A stretch of DNA of 6,034 nt from the NCBI GenBank assembly GCA_002405435.1, contig DHLU01000147.1, forward strand, positions 3,303 to 9,336. The letters are read 5' to 3'. Numbering within the stretch: the first letter of the stretch is position 1; the number at the start of each line of letters is the position of its first letter. The translations under genes were made by a program, and so were the position numbers. The stretch comes from Flavobacteriales bacterium UBA4660 (GTDB lineage: Bacteria > Bacteroidota > Bacteroidia > Flavobacteriales_D > Sanyastnellaceae). Of the stretch, positions 5,035 through 6,034 are shown piece after piece. The notes beneath the pieces were generated by a model that was not told where the DNA came from, did not search any database, and worked only from the letters and a program-made list of their open reading frames with translations.

Positions 5035-6034
5035 CGTATTGCTGCCAGCGCCAGGCATCTGCCAGCGCCACTTCCAGTCCCAATTCCGTATGCCAGTTCA
5101 GCGCGCGGTTTGCCTTCGTTACCTCGGCCCAGATTTGCTCCACATCTCCTGCGCGCCTCGGTCCCATGACGACGGGCACGTGCTGACCTGTTACACGCTC
5201 GAAGGTATCGATTACCTCCTTGACGGAATGGCCCCTGCCCTGCCCCAGGTTAAAAGCTTCGCATTTTCCCGGATTTGCTTCCAGCCAGTCAAGCGCCCTT
5301 ACGTGGGCACCCGCGAGGTCTGTGACGTGGATGTAATCGCGTATGCAGGTTCCATCAGGGGTGGCATAATCGCTGCCGAATATGGTAAGCGCGGGCCGAA
5401 GGCCGGCGGCTGTCTGGGTGATAAAGGGCACCAGGTTGCTCGGCACACCGTAGGGGAGCTCTCCATTCAGACCGGAAGGATGGGCGCCCACCGGATTAAA
5501 ATAACGCAACAATCCGGCGCTGAATCCCGGCTCTGCTGATACAAAATCACAAACCATATGCTCACACACCTGCTTGGTATAGCCATAGGGTGAGACAGGG
5601 GGTTTTAGTGGGCTTTGTTCTGTTACCGGCAAGGAATCAGGCTGTCCGTATACCGTACATGATGAGGAGAATACAAGGTGCCTCACCCCATAGGTGCGCA
5701 TACACTCCAGTACCACCTGCGTAGTCAGCAGGTTGTTGCGGTAATAACGCAGCGGATCAGTCACCGATTCCCCCACGGCCTTGAAGGCCGCAAAGTGGAT
5801 TACCGCATGAAACCCGTGGTCGGCAAACAACCGCTCCATGGCCCCGCTATCTGTGCAGTCAATCATGACGGTCTCAGGGCGATGGCCCAGGATGGAAGTC
5901 AACCCATCGGTGACCCGCCGGTCACTGTTGCTGAAATTGTCTGCTATAACCGGAATAAAACCACGTCCGACCAGTTCAATAACCGTATGCGAACCAATAA
6001 ATCCGGCCCCGCCAGTGACCAAAATCTTTTTCAT
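5012..6034 (-). CDS. galE: UDP-glucose 4-epimerase
   Basis: This 340-residue short-chain dehydrogenase/reductase-family enzyme interconverts UDP-glucose and UDP-galactose through a 4-keto intermediate on bound NAD, feeding the Leloir pathway and surface polysaccharides; it is cytoplasmic. The NAD-binding motif TGGAGFIGSH lies at residues 7-16, D60 with a following T follows the second half of the Rossmann core, HFAAFKAVGES is at 80-90, the catalytic serine lies in SSSCTVYG (123-130, S125) and the YxxxK pair is Y150 and K154 in SPYGYTK. Also typical are LRYFNPVGAHPSG (176-188), GTCIRDYIHVTDLA (228-241) and PRRAGDVEQIWA (292-303). Length matches bacterial GalE (about 338). The ATG is the last three bases of the window, so the coding frame is complete but its promoter is outside. 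The position of the E. coli gate residue Tyr299 appears to be Ile301 here. The 3' end overlaps the convergent membrane protein gene. Confidence 0.95.
   Translation of the reverse strand: MKKILVTGGAGFIGSHTVIELVGRGFIPVIADNFSNSDRRVTDGLTSILGHRPETVMIDCTDSGAMERLFADHGFHAVIHFAAFKAVGESVTDPLRYYRNNLLTTQVVLECMRTYGVRHLVFSSSCTVYGQPDSLPVTEQSPLKPPVSPYGYTKQVCEHMVCDFVSAEPGFSAGLLRYFNPVGAHPSGLNGELPYGVPSNLVPFITQTAAGLRPALTIFGSDYATPDGTCIRDYIHVTDLAGAHVRALDWLEANPGKCEAFNLGQGRGHSVKEVIDTFERVTGQHVPVVMGPRRAGDVEQIWAEVTKANRALNWHTELGLEVALADAWRWQQYVNTLPAP

Noticed and set aside
4997..5539. Plus-strand open frame of 180 codons
   Set aside because: It is antisense to galE, which is intact with all catalytic motifs.
1..6034. 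tRNA genes, CRISPR repeats, insertion sequences or attachment sites
   Set aside because: No T-loop consensus, no regularly spaced repeats, no transposase or integrase motifs and no terminal inverted repeats were seen.

Overview
The window looks like ordinary chromosomal DNA of a member of the Bacteroidota, possibly a flavobacterial or related lineage with middling GC. Three things suggest this. Exact TAnnTTTG boxes, the -7 element of Bacteroidota promoters, sit just upstream of three of the genes. No start codon has a convincing Shine-Dalgarno sequence. The sigma-54 factor and the short PAP2-like membrane protein resemble versions I associate with that phylum. No mobile element, CRISPR array, tRNA or rRNA gene was seen.

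Layout, left to right: (1) 1-616, minus strand: the N-terminal 205 codons of a NeuB-family sugar-acid synthase that runs off the left edge. (2) 617-698: a compact divergent promoter region with a -7 box for each direction and a perfect inverted repeat. (3) 699-2138, plus: asnS, asparaginyl-tRNA synthetase. (4) 2139-2242: a convergent gap with a strong hairpin and a run of nine C. (5) 2243-2431, minus: a 62-residue cold-shock protein. (6) About 2432-2952: roughly 520 bases without a convincing gene, ending in the rpoN promoter. (7) 2953-4413, plus: rpoN, sigma-54. (8) 4420-5034, plus: a PAP2-like membrane protein six bases behind rpoN, probably its operon partner. (9) 5012-6034, minus: a complete galE whose 3' end overlaps the end of the PAP2-like gene by 23 bases.

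The genes do not form one pathway. asnS serves translation, the cold-shock protein RNA handling, and rpoN alternative-promoter transcription. The NeuB-family enzyme and GalE both belong to surface-glycan precursor metabolism but stand at opposite ends in separate transcription units. For two genes (asnS, rpoN) the position of the -7 box decides between a long upstream start and a shorter ATG start, and the shorter one is chosen here.

I found no clear sign of an undescribed system. The points most worth a second look are the atypical NeuB subfamily, the divergent promoter with its palindrome, the long gap between the cold-shock gene and rpoN, and the PAP2-like protein that lacks part of the catalytic signature.
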